A stretch of 64,000 nt of DNA from Glycomyces terrestris (GCF_003933745.1 NZ_RSEB01000001.1:310001-374000), one strand, 5' to 3'; shown: positions 26,124 through 35,588, counted from the first letter of the stretch. Notes: generated by a model from the letters alone, not told the origin. A program made the numbers and translations.

Positions 26124-27623
26124 TTAGTTGCCGGCGAGCTTCTCGCGGAGCGCCGCGAGCGCCTCGTCGGTGGCCAGCGTGCCCTGGGGCTCCGCCGGGG
26201 CCGACTTCTTCTCAGAGGTCGACTTCTTGGCACCCTTGTCGCCCTTCGGGGCGGCTTCGCCCTCGGCGGGCTTGGCCGGAGCCTCGGTGATGACGCGCTC
26301 GGCGATCTGCTTGCCGTGCTCGTCCCAGCGGGCGCGGGCCTCGGCGTACTGCCGCTCCCACTCCTCGCGGGCCTCGTCGAAGCCCTCCATCCACTCGCCG
26401 GTCTCCGAGTCGAAGCCCTCCGGGTAGATGTAGTTGCCCTGGTCGTCGTACTGCGCGGCCATGCCGTACAGCGTCGGGTCGAACTGCTCCTCGTTCTCGA
26501 CGTAGGCCTCGTTGGCCTGCTTGAGGGAGAGGGAGATCCGGCGGCGGTCCAGGTCGATGTCGATGACCTTGACCATGGCGTCGGAGCCGACCTTGACGAC
26601 CTGCTCGGGCACCTCGACGTGGCGCTCGGCCAGCTCGGAGATGTGCACGAGGCCCTCGATGCCGTCCTCGACGCGGACGAACGCGCCGAACGGGACGAGC
26701 TTGGTGACCTTGCCGGGCACGATCTGGCCGATCGCGTGGGTGCGGGCGAACTGGCGCCACGGGTCTTCCTGGGTCGCCTTCAGCGACAGGGAGACGCGCT
26801 CGCGGTCCAGGTCCACCTCGAGGACCTCGACCTCGACCGGCTGACCGACCTCGACGACCTCGGACGGGTGGTCGATGTGCTTCCAGGACAGCTCGGAGAC
26901 GTGGACCAGGCCGTCGACCCCGCCGAGGTCGACGAAGGCGCCGAAGTTGACGATCGAGGAGACCGTGCCCTTGCGGACCTGGCCCTTCGCCAGCTGGTGC
27001 AGGAACTCGGTGCGGACCTCGGACTGGGTCTGCTCGAGCCAGGCGCGGCGCGACAGGACCACGTTGTTGCGGTTCTTGTCGAGCTCGATGATCTTGGCCT
27101 CGAGCTCGCGGCCCACGTACGGCTGGAGGTCGCGCACGCGGCGCATCTCGACCAGCGACGCGGGCAGGAAGCCCCGGAGACCGATGTCGAGGATGAGACC
27201 GCCCTTGACCACTTCGATGACCGAGCCGCGGACGACGCCGTCCTCGTCCTTGATCTTCTCGATGGTCCCCCAGGCGCGCTCGTACTGGGCGCGCTTCTTG
27301 GAGAGGATCAGACGGCCTTCCTTGTCCTCCTTCTGGAGGACGAGGGCCTCAACGTGATCGCCCACAGCGACGACGTCTTCAGGGTCGACGTCGTGCTTGA
27401 TCGACAGCTCGCGCGAGGGGATGACGCCCTCGGTCTTGTAGCCGATGTCGAGCAGGACTTCATCCCGGTCGACCTTGACGACGGTACCTTCGACGATATC
27501 GCCGTCGTTGAAGTATTTGATGGTCGCGTCGATCGCCGCGAGGAGGTCCTCGTCGGAAGCGAACTCGTCGACCGCGGTGCTGTTCTCAGCGTTGCTCGAG
27601 GTGGCCTCGATGCTGCTCGTCAT
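26124..27623 (-). CDS. rpsA: 30S ribosomal protein S1
   Basis: Binds mRNA on the 30S subunit during initiation. The 499-residue actinobacterial form has four S1 OB-fold repeats (from about residues 34, 120, 205 and 290), with the usual GAFVDLGGVDGLVHVSELSW and GAFVRVEDGIEGLVHISELA signatures. A long C-terminal extension follows (about 370-499), ending in a Lys/Ala-rich segment and SEKKSAPAEPQGTLATDEALAALREKLAG. That tail is variable between actinobacteria. It is followed by coaE as in many relatives. Confidence 0.96.
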   Translation of the reverse strand: MTSSIEATSSNAENSTAVDEFASDEDLLAAIDATIKYFNDGDIVEGTVVKVDRDEVLLDIGYKTEGVIPSRELSIKHDVDPEDVVAVGDHVEALVLQKEDKEGRLILSKKRAQYERAWGTIEKIKDEDGVVRGSVIEVVKGGLILDIGLRGFLPASLVEMRRVRDLQPYVGRELEAKIIELDKNRNNVVLSRRAWLEQTQSEVRTEFLHQLAKGQVRKGTVSSIVNFGAFVDLGGVDGLVHVSELSWKHIDHPSEVVEVGQPVEVEVLEVDLDRERVSLSLKATQEDPWRQFARTHAIGQIVPGKVTKLVPFGAFVRVEDGIEGLVHISELAERHVEVPEQVVKVGSDAMVKVIDIDLDRRRISLSLKQANEAYVENEEQFDPTLYGMAAQYDDQGNYIYPEGFDSETGEWMEGFDEAREEWERQYAEARARWDEHGKQIAERVITEAPAKPAEGEAAPKGDKGAKKSTSEKKSAPAEPQGTLATDEALAALREKLAGN

Positions 27624-27833
27624 GTGGGCTGGTGCTCCGGATACGTGTCATTCGTGGGCTCGTGCGCGCACCCTGGCCGGATGTGCGCACTCGCGGTTCA
27701 ATCCCGGGCCGCCCTTGCCGCCGGCGGCGTCCTGCTCCATTCTGAGGACGCGGACAAGCCCAGGCCAGTCCAGGTTACCGTGCGCGATAATGCCGCGCCA
27801 GTCCGGGCCTGGCCCCGGTGTCGATCGACACCG

Positions 27834-30539
27834 CTAATGGGCAGCGGCTTCCCACGACGCGCCGAATCCGGCCGAGACCGTGAGCGGCACGGCGAGCGTG
27901 GCGGCGTTCGACATCTGCTCCCGCACGAGTGATTCGAGTCGCTCGGCCTCCCCAGGTGCGACCTCGCACACGAGCTCGTCGTGGACCTGGAGGAGCACCC
28001 GCGAGTCGAGCTTCGCCTCGCGCAGGGCGCGGTCGACGCCGAGCATCGCGGTCTTCATGATGTCGGCCGCGCTGCCCTGGATCGGGGCGTTCAGGGCGGC
28101 GCGCTCGGCGATCTCGCGCAGCTGCCGGTTGTCGGAGGTCAGGTCAGGGAAGTAGCGGCGCCGGCCCATGATCGTCTCGGTGTACCCCGTCTTGCGGGCC
28201 TCCTCGACGACGCGGCGCAGGTAGTCGCGGACCTTCCCGAAGCGCGCGAAGTAGTCGTCCGACAGCTGCTGGGCCTCCTCGTTGGAGATCCCCAGCTGCT
28301 GGCTGAGCCCGTACGTGGACAGGCCGTACGCCAGGCCGTAGGACATCGCCTTGATCTTGCGGCGGTGCTCGGCCGTGACCTCGCCGAGGGCGACGCCGAA
28401 GACCTTCGCGGCGACCGCGGAGTGGATGTCCTCCCCGGCGATGAACGCGTCGATCAGGCCCTCGTCGCCGGTGAGGCTCGCCATGATCCGCATCTCGATC
28501 TGGCTGTAGTCGATCGTCATGAGCGACTCGAAGCCGTCGGAGACGACGAACCCGGCCCGGATCGCGCGGCCGGCCTCGGAGCGCACCGGGATGTTCTGGA
28601 GGTTCGGGTCGGCCGAGGAGAGGCGCCCGGTGGCGGCCACGGTCTGGTGGAACGTGGTGTGGATGCGCCCGTCGGTCTGGATGGTGGCGCGCAGCGTGGC
28701 GACGATCTGCTTGAGCTTCTCGACGTCGCGGAAGCGCAGCAGCTGCTCCAGCAGCGGGTGCCCGGTCTTGACCAGGAGCTGCTGGAGGGCCTCGGCGTTG
28801 GTGGTGTAGCCGGTCTTGGTGCGCTTGGTCTTCGGCATCTTCAGCTCCTCGAAGAGGATCTCTTGGAGCTGCTTGGGCGAGCCGACGTTGAAGGGGCGGC
28901 CCACGATCTCGTGGGCGCGGTCGGTGGCGTCCTTGGACTGGGCGGCGAACCCGGCCTCGATGTCGGCGAAGTGGCCCTCGTCGGCGGCGATACCGGTGAT
29001 CTCCATGCGCGCGAGCACGCCGATGACGGGGAACTCGAGCTCGTGGGCGAGCGTCGCCTGGTGGCGCTGCTCGAGCCGCTCGGCCTGGACGGCCGCGAGC
29101 TCGCCGACGACGGCGGCCGCGGCGCAGTCGGCCTCGAGCTGCGCGGTGTCGTCGTCGGCCGCCGAGAGGCTCGAGTCGCTGAACAGCGCGCCGTCGTCGG
29201 CGGGCGAGGCGGCGACCGCGAGCTCGCGGCCCAGGTGCTGCATCGCCAGGTCGCCGAGCGCGTACGAGCGCTGCTCGGGCTTGAGCAGGTACGCGCCGAT
29301 CATCGTGTCGGCCTTGATGCCGGCCGGCTCGGGCCAGCCGGCGGCGTCGGCGCCCCACAGGAACGCCTTCGCGTCGTGCACGACCTTCGGCTTGGCGGGG
29401 TCGGCGAGCCAGGCGGCCCACGTCTGCTCGTCCTCGGCGTCGAGCTGGGAGGGCTCGAACCACAGCGCCCGGCCGCCCTCGGCCAGCGCGATCGAGTCGA
29501 ACGAGCCGGCGCCGGAGGCGAACTGGCCGGTGAAGGCGATGGCGACGTCGCCGGTGCGCTCGGCGAGCCAGGCGTCGAGGCCGCCGGGCACGAGCGCGCC
29601 GGTCTCGAGCTGCGGGGTCTCGGAGACGGGGGCGACGGCGGCGCCGACGGCCTTGTCGGCGAGGTTGGCGTTGAGGCGGTCGCCGAGGGCGCGGAACTGG
29701 AGGGCGTCGAACAGGGCGTTCGTCTCGGTGACGTTCCAGCCCTCCCACAGGAGGTCGGGGACGGCGCGGTCGAGCTCGACGTCGTCGAGGAGGCGGTTGA
29801 GCCGGTAGTTGCGCATGACGTCGTCGAGGTGGTCGCGCAGGCTCTGGCCGGCCTTGCCGGTGATCTCGTCGGCCTTGGCGACCAGGCCGTCGAGGGAGCC
29901 GTACTTGACGATCCACTTCGCGGCGGTCTTGGGGCCGACGCCGGGGACGCCGGGGAGGTTGTCGGACTTCTCGCCGACGAGCGCGGCGAGGTCGCGGTAG
30001 CGGTCGGGGGTGACGCCGTACTTCTCCTCGACGGCCGCCGGCGTGTAGCGGGCGAGGTCGGTGACGCCCTTGACGGGGTAGAGGAGGGTGACGGAGTCGT
30101 TGACGAGCTGGAGCGCGTCGCGGTCTCCCGAGGAGATGAGCGTGGTGAGGCCGGCGGCCTGGCCCTGGGCGGCGAGGGTGGCGATGATGTCGTCGGCCTC
30201 GTAGGTGGGCTTGGTGAGCCACGGGATGCCGAAGGCGTCCAGGAGCTGCTGGATGATCGGGATCTGGCTCTTGAAGTCGTCGGGGGTCTCGCCGCGCCCG
30301 TCCTTGTAGGCGGGGTACTCGTCGGTGCGGAACGAGTGGCGGGAGACGTCGAAGGCGACCGCGACGTGGGTGGGCTCCTCGGCCTTGAGCAGGTTGATGA
30401 GCATCGAGGCGAAGCCGTAGACGGCGTTGGTGACTTGGCCGTCGTCGGTCGCGAACTTCTCCGCCGGCAGGGCGAAGAACGCGCGGTAGGCCATCGAATG
30501 GCCGTCGATCAGGAGCAGGCGGGATTGCGAAGCGGTCAC
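27834..30539 (-). CDS. polA: DNA polymerase I
   Basis: Repair and Okazaki-fragment polymerase, 901 residues. The N-terminal 5'-3' exonuclease/FEN domain has AYRAFFALP, EADDIIATLA and the GVPGVGPKTAAKW helix-hairpin-helix. The middle domain (about 300-480) corresponds to the 3'-5' exonuclease, but the DxE of Exo I is absent (VAIAFTGQF), so proofreading is probably lost, as in several actinobacteria. The polymerase domain is complete: motif A DYSQIEMRIMA, motif B RRKIKAMSYGLAYG, motif C LQVHDELVCEV. GTG start. Confidence 0.97.
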   Translation of the reverse strand: MTASQSRLLLIDGHSMAYRAFFALPAEKFATDDGQVTNAVYGFASMLINLLKAEEPTHVAVAFDVSRHSFRTDEYPAYKDGRGETPDDFKSQIPIIQQLLDAFGIPWLTKPTYEADDIIATLAAQGQAAGLTTLISSGDRDALQLVNDSVTLLYPVKGVTDLARYTPAAVEEKYGVTPDRYRDLAALVGEKSDNLPGVPGVGPKTAAKWIVKYGSLDGLVAKADEITGKAGQSLRDHLDDVMRNYRLNRLLDDVELDRAVPDLLWEGWNVTETNALFDALQFRALGDRLNANLADKAVGAAVAPVSETPQLETGALVPGGLDAWLAERTGDVAIAFTGQFASGAGSFDSIALAEGGRALWFEPSQLDAEDEQTWAAWLADPAKPKVVHDAKAFLWGADAAGWPEPAGIKADTMIGAYLLKPEQRSYALGDLAMQHLGRELAVAASPADDGALFSDSSLSAADDDTAQLEADCAAAAVVGELAAVQAERLEQRHQATLAHELEFPVIGVLARMEITGIAADEGHFADIEAGFAAQSKDATDRAHEIVGRPFNVGSPKQLQEILFEELKMPKTKRTKTGYTTNAEALQQLLVKTGHPLLEQLLRFRDVEKLKQIVATLRATIQTDGRIHTTFHQTVAATGRLSSADPNLQNIPVRSEAGRAIRAGFVVSDGFESLMTIDYSQIEMRIMASLTGDEGLIDAFIAGEDIHSAVAAKVFGVALGEVTAEHRRKIKAMSYGLAYGLSTYGLSQQLGISNEEAQQLSDDYFARFGKVRDYLRRVVEEARKTGYTETIMGRRRYFPDLTSDNRQLREIAERAALNAPIQGSAADIMKTAMLGVDRALREAKLDSRVLLQVHDELVCEVAPGEAERLESLVREQMSNAATLAVPLTVSAGFGASWEAAAH

Positions 30540-30607
30540 GTTCCTGAGCCTATCGAGTGGGTCCGACAGGATCGGGGCAAGTCCGCGACGGCGTGGCCCG
30601 GGAACGG

Positions 30608-30644
30608 CGAGGGGCCCGCGACCGGTGCGGTCGCGGGCCCCTCG
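30608..30644. terminator. strong stem-loop between polA and the ANTAR regulator
   Basis: CGAGGGGCCCGCGACC (30608-30623) pairs perfectly over 16 bp with its complement at 30629-30644 around a 5-nt loop. It has no U-tract. It ends the ANTAR regulator transcript, so polA is probably transcribed separately. Confidence 0.82.
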
Positions 30645-30656
30645 GAGTCGGGTCGC

Positions 30657-31274
30657 CTACTCGGCTTCCTGGGCTTCCTTCTGCTCGGCCTCGGCGATGA
30701 CGCGCTCGGCGACGGCCCGCATCGAGAGCCGGTGGTCCATGGCGGCGCGCTGGATCCAGCGGAACGCGTCGGGCTCGGCCATGCCGTACTGGGTCATGAG
30801 CAGGCCCTTGGCGCGGTCGACGAGCTTGCGGACCTCGAGGCGCTCGGTGAGGTTCTCGACCTCCTTCTCGAGGGCGGTCATCTCGGCGAAGCGCGTGAGG
30901 GACAGCTCGATGGCGGGGACCAGGTCGGACTTCTGGAAGGGCTTCACCAGGTAGGCCATGGCGCCGGCGGAGGTGGCCCGGCTGATCAGGTCGCGCTGGG
31001 AGAAGGCGGTGAGGATCACGACCGGCGCGATGCGCGCGGAGACGATCTTCTCGGCGGCCTGGAGTCCGTCCATGATCGGCATCTGGATGTCGCAGATCAC
31101 CAGGTCGGGCAGGTGCTCCTGAGCGAGGCGGACGGCGGCTTCGCCGTCGGCGGCCTCGGCAACGACCTCATAGCCTTCCTCGGTGAGCATCTCGGCCAGG
31201 TCGAGGCGGATGAGCCCCTCGTCTTCGGCGATGAGCACGCGCTTGCGCGGCTCCTCGGCGGCCTTGCTCGTCAT
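30657..31274 (-). CDS. pdtaR: ANTAR-domain response regulator, PdtaR-like
   Basis: A 205-residue antiterminator of the type of mycobacterial PdtaR (Rv1626). The receiver domain (about 12-125) has the acidic pair EDE, phosphoacceptor D62 in VICDIQMP, Thr in ILTAFS and Lys111 in YLVKPF. A coiled linker leads to the ANTAR RNA-binding domain (about 140-195, VRKLVDRAKGLLMTQYGM...AFRWIQRAAMDHRLSMRAVAERVI). Its kinase (PdtaS-like) is not in the window. When phosphorylated, such proteins bind tandem hairpins in mRNA leaders and prevent termination. Confidence 0.92.
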   Translation of the reverse strand: MTSKAAEEPRKRVLIAEDEGLIRLDLAEMLTEEGYEVVAEAADGEAAVRLAQEHLPDLVICDIQMPIMDGLQAAEKIVSARIAPVVILTAFSQRDLISRATSAGAMAYLVKPFQKSDLVPAIELSLTRFAEMTALEKEVENLTERLEVRKLVDRAKGLLMTQYGMAEPDAFRWIQRAAMDHRLSMRAVAERVIAEAEQKEAQEAE

Positions 31275-31416
31275 GCGGGTCCGTACCTTTCATGCGCGTC
31301 TGGACGGTGCGGCGTGCGCAGGAGGCACGTCCGGACGCTAGCTTAGCCGCCGCGTGTTACGTCCGCACGTTCCTATGCCGAGCGTTTCGGACGCCAGGGC
31401 CGAAACGTGAGGCGCG

Positions 31417-32163
31417 CTACGCCTCGACGGCGCGCTCGGCGCCGGTGCGCTGGTTCGCCATGAGCGCGTCGAGCAAGGGGATCTCGGCGAGCTGCTCGGG
31501 CTTGAGCCGGTCTTTGTGGAGCCCGTGGGGGCGGCGGCCGCGCGGACAGCGGATGATGCGGGTGGGGGTGACGATGAGGTCGACGCGGAAGTCGTGCGGC
31601 TCCTCGGGGATCGCCTCGTCGACGACCTGGAGGTCGTGGACGGTGGTGGCGATGACGGTGCGGTCGTCGATGAGCCCGGCCTCGGTGAGCATCCCGTACT
31701 CGATGTCGGCGTACCCGCGGCCCTTCCCGACCCGGGCGCCGTCGCGGTTGACCGCGACCGACCCGGAGACGACGAGGTCGAGGCGCTGCATGGCCTCCGC
31801 GCCGACGAGGAGGCTGTGGGCCTCGGCGGCGTCCCGCGTGGCGGCCTCGTCGGGCGTGTAGCTGGGCAGCAGCGAGTTCAGGAGGTAGAACGGCTGGTCG
31901 AGCGCGAGCTTCGGCACCGCCATGTAGGTGGCCTTGGACGCGGCCAGGGCGAGCGCGCGCACCTGGTGCTGGGCCCGGTCGGGGTTGACCTTGACCGCGT
32001 TCGCGTTGCGCCACTGGTCGGTCGAGGCCAGGAGCCGGGCGGCCTCCTCGGCGCCGGTGAAGGCGGGTATGCGCCCGGCGGGGTCGCCGTCGGCGGCGCC
32101 GCGGCGCTCCAGCAGTGCCCACACGCGGTGGCGGATCGCATCCTTCGCTTGCGCCGACGACAT
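31417..32163 (-). CDS. 5-formyltetrahydrofolate cyclo-ligase family protein (MTHFSD-like long form)
   Basis: A 248-residue member of the NagB/RpiA-like cyclo-ligase family that converts 5-formyl-THF to methenyl-THF. The C-terminal signature GARVGKGRGYADIEYGML is the family GxGxGYYD-type nucleotide loop with Tyr-Ala in place of Tyr-Tyr. The N-terminal part (KVNPDRAQHQVRALALAASKATYMAVP) matches the longer MTHFSD-like branch rather than the short YgfA type. The ATG at 32163 follows GAGGAGA. Activity on folate in this branch is uncertain. Confidence 0.82.
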   Translation of the reverse strand: MSSAQAKDAIRHRVWALLERRGAADGDPAGRIPAFTGAEEAARLLASTDQWRNANAVKVNPDRAQHQVRALALAASKATYMAVPKLALDQPFYLLNSLLPSYTPDEAATRDAAEAHSLLVGAEAMQRLDLVVSGSVAVNRDGARVGKGRGYADIEYGMLTEAGLIDDRTVIATTVHDLQVVDEAIPEEPHDFRVDLIVTPTRIIRCPRGRRPHGLHKDRLKPEQLAEIPLLDALMANQRTGAERAVEA

Positions 32164-32280
32164 ACCGGTCTCCTCAACGCCCAGGGGTGTTCGGTTCCAG
32201 GCTCCCACACCGCGCGGCCTGTCGTCATCCGCCGGTGCCGTCCGGTTTCGCCGACCCTCCGATGTGGCCGCGCCTCGGTC

Positions 32281-32754
32281 TCAATGCGGCGGGGCGACGG
32301 GCCAGTTCGCGGCGCTCCAGGCCCGCAGCCGGGCCCAGTCCTCGGGGTCGGCCCAGGCCACGTTCACCCCGAGCGCCTCGTAGGCCTGGTGGCGGTGGTG
32401 CCAGAGGTACAGGTCGTCGTCGGTCGCGACCAGCGCGTCGCCGGGGGCCAGCTGGTGGCGCCGGGTTCCGATCCTGCGCTCGACCCAGCCGGACGGGGAC
32501 ACGCGGAGGCGCCCGTCTCTGACCGAGACGAGTTTGACGGCGCCCGAGCGCATCAGGATGAACGTCACGGCGGGGAAGCAGACGGCGGGCACGATGAGGA
32601 TGAGGGCTCCGGGCGGAGCGTCGGTGAAGACGACGAGCGGCACGACCAGCGGCGCTGCGAGCAGCATCAGCCCGCAGTATCTGAGCGAGGCCGTGAAGCC
32701 GTAACCCACCTCGATGGCGTGGGTCGGCTGGAGGGGCGGGTGGGCGGTGCGCAT
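32281..32754 (-). CDS. two-helix membrane protein with PH-like C-terminal domain
   Basis: A 157-residue protein. Two membrane helices (about 24-43 and 49-67) precede a basic beta-rich domain (VSVRDGRLRVSPSGWVERRIGTRRHQ) and a helical end. The pattern is like YcxB/PH-domain membrane proteins of actinobacteria. The ATG at 32754 has GAAGG 10 bp upstream. It is separated from the neighbouring cyclo-ligase gene by 117 bp. No function can be assigned. Confidence 0.65.
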   Translation of the reverse strand: MRTAHPPLQPTHAIEVGYGFTASLRYCGLMLLAAPLVVPLVVFTDAPPGALILIVPAVCFPAVTFILMRSGAVKLVSVRDGRLRVSPSGWVERRIGTRRHQLAPGDALVATDDDLYLWHHRHQAYEALGVNVAWADPEDWARLRAWSAANWPVAPPH

Positions 32755-32917
32755 CGGTCGGCCTTCGTCGGCCTCGGATGATCCCGTTCGGGCGCCTCGG
32801 CCATCGTGTTCGGGGCGGTGGAACCCCGATCGTATGCGAGGAGGGCCCGCCGCGCGGGTCGCGCAAACGCGGATAAACCGGTTGTCGTTCGCGCCCAGAT
32901 GATGTGAGGCTCGGGGA

Positions 32918-33817
32918 ATGGACATGCATCCAGGGCAGCTCTCCATCTCGCCGGCCGCGGTGCGCGAGCTCGTGGAGGCCCAGTTCCCGCAGTGGCGGGG
33001 CCTGCCGGTGACGCCGGTGCGCTCGCAGGGGACGGTGAACGCGATCGTGAGGATCGGCGAGCGCCTGGCGGCCCGGTTCCCGCTCCAGCCGGGCGATCCG
33101 GAGGCGGTGCGGCGCTCGCTGGAGGCGGAGGCCGCGGCGGCCGCGGAGCTGCTGGGGCGCACGCGGTTCGCGACGCCGGAGCCGGTGGCGATCGGCGAGC
33201 CGGGGGCGGGGTATCCCTTGCCGTGGTCGGTGCAGACCTGGGTCCCGGGCGACGACGCGTCCCGTGTGGACCCGGGCGGTTCGGTCGGCTTCGCGCACGA
33301 CCTGGCGGCGTTCATCTCGCAGGTGCGGGCGATCCCGGCGCGGGGCCGGACGTTCTCCGGCGGCGGCCGGGGCGGGGACCTCCGCGACCGCGCCGAGTGG
33401 ATGGCGACCTCGATCGAGGCGAGCCGCGGGCTGCTCGACGTCCCGCTCATGCGGTGCCTGTGGGCCGAGATGATCGAGCTGCCGCGCGACGGCTCGCCCG
33501 ACGTGATGAGCCACTCCGACCTCATCCCCGGCAACGTGCTCGTGCGCGACGGCCGGCTCGCCGGCGTGCTCGACGTGGGCGGGTTCAAGGCCGCGGACCC
33601 GGCGCTCGACCTCGTGGGCGCCTGGCATCTGCTGGAGGCCGGGCCGCGCCGGGAGCTCCGGGAGGCGCTGGCGTGCGGCGACCTCGAGTGGGCGCGGGGC
33701 CGCGCGTGGGCGTTCGAGCAGGCCATGGGCGCGGCCTGGTACTACCGGGAGTCCAATCCGGGCATGAGCCGGTGGGCGCGGCGGACGCTGGAGCGCATCG
33801 CGGCCGAGCCGGTCTGA
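32918..33817 (+). CDS. aminoglycoside phosphotransferase-fold kinase
   Basis: A 299-residue APH/choline-kinase-like protein. The catalytic loop HSDLIPGNVLV (near residue 193) carries the base Asp and the Mg-binding Asn, and the DFG-equivalent Asp is in GVLDVGGFKAADPALDL. The phosphate-anchoring region is weak in the N-lobe (SQGTVNAIVRIGERLAARFP). It resembles members annotated as streptomycin or macrolide phosphotransferases, but nothing here proves a drug substrate. It stands alone, upstream of a TetR regulator. Confidence 0.82.
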   Translation: MDMHPGQLSISPAAVRELVEAQFPQWRGLPVTPVRSQGTVNAIVRIGERLAARFPLQPGDPEAVRRSLEAEAAAAAELLGRTRFATPEPVAIGEPGAGYPLPWSVQTWVPGDDASRVDPGGSVGFAHDLAAFISQVRAIPARGRTFSGGGRGGDLRDRAEWMATSIEASRGLLDVPLMRCLWAEMIELPRDGSPDVMSHSDLIPGNVLVRDGRLAGVLDVGGFKAADPALDLVGAWHLLEAGPRRELREALACGDLEWARGRAWAFEQAMGAAWYYRESNPGMSRWARRTLERIAAEPV

Positions 33818-33858
33818 ACGGTCCCCCGCTGCGGGCCCGGGGCCGCGCCGGTTGCGGA

Positions 33859-33880
33859 CTGTACATACTAGTTGTTACAG
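33859..33880. promoter_or_regulatory. 22-bp imperfect palindrome, probable TetR operator
   Basis: CTGTA at 33859-33863 and TACAG at 33876-33880 form the outer arms around a central ACTAGT (33867-33872); most inner positions also pair. It lies 7 bp before the TetR start, so the repressor would block its own promoter and the GAPDH gene behind it. Confidence 0.65.
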
Positions 33881-33887
33881 TGTCGGC

Positions 33888-34475
33888 ATGAGTTCCCGAG
33901 ACCAGTTGACCGACGCCATGGCGGCGCTGCTGTGGGAGCGCGGGTACGCCGCGACCAGCCCGCGCGACGTGATGGCGCGCGCCGGCGTCGGCCAGGGCAG
34001 CATGTACCACCACTTCAGCGGCAAGCACGAGCTCGCCGTCGCGGCGCTCTCGGCCGTCGTCGACGACGTGGTCGGCGCGACCTCGCAGCTCGAAGGCGAG
34101 GGATCGCCGCTGGAGCGGATGAAGCGCTACCTCTCGCTGCCGCGCCAGGGGACGCTCGGCTGCCGCGTCGGCCGCATGACCCAGGACCCGCAGGTGGTGG
34201 AGGACGCCGACCTCCTCGCGATCGTCGCCGGCGCCTTCGACACGATGCTGGGCCGCTGGGAGCGCGTGATCGCCGCCGCGGTCGACGCCGGCGAGCTGCC
34301 CGCCGACACCGTTCCCGCCGAACTCGCCCGCACGCTCGCCGCGATCATCCAGGGCGGCTACGTGCTCGCCCGGGCGCAGGGCGCGCAGGAACCGATGGAC
34401 GCGGCCGTCCGCGGGGCGGTGGCGCTGCTCGATGCCGCGCACGCCTCCGTCCGCACCGGCCGCCGACCAATCTGA
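33888..34475 (+). CDS. TetR family transcriptional regulator
   Basis: A 195-residue repressor. The N-terminal helix-turn-helix is SPRDVMARAGVGQGSMYHHFSGKHEL (about 26-50). The ligand-binding helical domain (55-195) contains GCRVGRMTQDPQVVEDADLLAIVAGAFD, a feature of the subgroup with a C-terminal domain like LmrA/YxaF. The 22-bp palindrome just upstream is the likely operator. The next gene, GAPDH, starts 13 bp after its stop and must be co-transcribed. The inducer is unknown. Confidence 0.88.
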   Translation: MSSRDQLTDAMAALLWERGYAATSPRDVMARAGVGQGSMYHHFSGKHELAVAALSAVVDDVVGATSQLEGEGSPLERMKRYLSLPRQGTLGCRVGRMTQDPQVVEDADLLAIVAGAFDTMLGRWERVIAAAVDAGELPADTVPAELARTLAAIIQGGYVLARAQGAQEPMDAAVRGAVALLDAAHASVRTGRRPI

Positions 34476-34488
34476 GAAGGAGACACCC

Positions 34489-35484
34489 ATGACCGTTCGG
34501 ATCGGCATCAACGGATTCGGCCGCATCGGCCGCAGCTACCTCCGGGCCGCGCTCCGCAGCGGCGCCGACGTCGAGGTCGTCGCCGTCAACGACATCGCCG
34601 ACGCCGCGACGCTCGCCGCGCTGCTCGAATGGGACTCGCTGACCGGGCACCTCGACGGCGTCAAGGCCGACGGCGACGCGGTCCTCGTCGGCGACACCCG
34701 CATCCGCGTCACCGCCGAGCGCGAGCCGGACCGGATCCCTTGGGGCGCGGCGGATGTCGATGTCGTCATCGAGTCCACCGGGCACTTCGCCGACGCAGCC
34801 GGCGCGCGCCGCCACCTCGACGCCGGGGCGCGGAAGGTCGTCATCTCGGCCCCGGCCGACGCCGCCGTCCCCGCGGTCGTGCTCGGCGTCAACGACGACG
34901 CGGTCGACTTCACCGGCGACGTGTTCTCGAACGGCTCGTGCACCACCAACTGCCTCGCCCCGATGGCGAAGGTCCTCAACGACGCGTTCGGCATCGAGTC
35001 CGGGCTCATGACCACGGTCCACGCCTACACCAGCGACCAGCGCCTCCTCGACGCCCCGCACGGCGACCTCCGCCGCGCCCGCGCCGCCGCCGTCTCCACG
35101 ATCCCGACGTCCTCGGGCGCAGCCCGCACGATCGGCCGCATCATCCCCGAGCTCGACGGGAAGCTCACCGGCCTCGCGCTGCGCGTCCCGGTCCCGGTCG
35201 GCTCGATCACCGACCTCACGGCCCGGCTCACGCGCCCCGCGAGCGCCGAGGAGGTGAACGCGGCGTTCCGCGAGGCCGCGGCCTCCCCCGGGCTCTCGCC
35301 GTACCTCGCCTACTCGGAGGCGCCCCTGGTGTCGGCCGACATCGTCGGCAACCCTTACTCGGCGGTCTTCGACGCGCCGCTGACCCAGGTCGTCGGCGAC
35401 CAGGTGAAGGTCTTCGCCTGGTACGACAACGAATGGGGCTTCTCCAACCGGCTCGTGGAGCTGTCGCAGCGCATCGGCGCCTAG
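34489..35484 (+). CDS. gap: glyceraldehyde-3-phosphate dehydrogenase, TetR-linked copy
   Basis: A 331-residue type I GAPDH. NAD-binding start GINGFGRIGRSYLRAAL, catalytic Cys151 in NGSCTTNC, catalytic His in TTVHAYTSDQ, and the C-terminal WYDNEWGFSNR signature. It differs from the usual core (NAS and TSTGAAKAV became NGS and TSSGAARTI). It is not next to pgk and tpi and lies directly behind a TetR gene, so it looks like a second, inducible copy. The ATG has an AGAAGGAGA site. Confidence 0.93.
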   Translation: MTVRIGINGFGRIGRSYLRAALRSGADVEVVAVNDIADAATLAALLEWDSLTGHLDGVKADGDAVLVGDTRIRVTAEREPDRIPWGAADVDVVIESTGHFADAAGARRHLDAGARKVVISAPADAAVPAVVLGVNDDAVDFTGDVFSNGSCTTNCLAPMAKVLNDAFGIESGLMTTVHAYTSDQRLLDAPHGDLRRARAAAVSTIPTSSGAARTIGRIIPELDGKLTGLALRVPVPVGSITDLTARLTRPASAEEVNAAFREAAASPGLSPYLAYSEAPLVSADIVGNPYSAVFDAPLTQVVGDQVKVFAWYDNEWGFSNRLVELSQRIGA

Positions 35485-35499
35485 CGCGCTCGCCCGCCT

Positions 35500-35533
35500 G
35501 GAGCCTCCGGTCGCGGCGGCGACCGGAGGCTCC
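35500..35533 (+). terminator. terminator of the TetR-GAPDH unit
   Basis: GGAGCCTCCGGTCGC (35500-35514) pairs perfectly over 15 bp with 35519-35533 around a 4-nt loop. Confidence 0.85.
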
Positions 35534-35588
35534 CGCAGGGTGTGGGAATCGCCTTGCCCGCCGGTGCGGGCGGTGCGAGACTGCGCCG

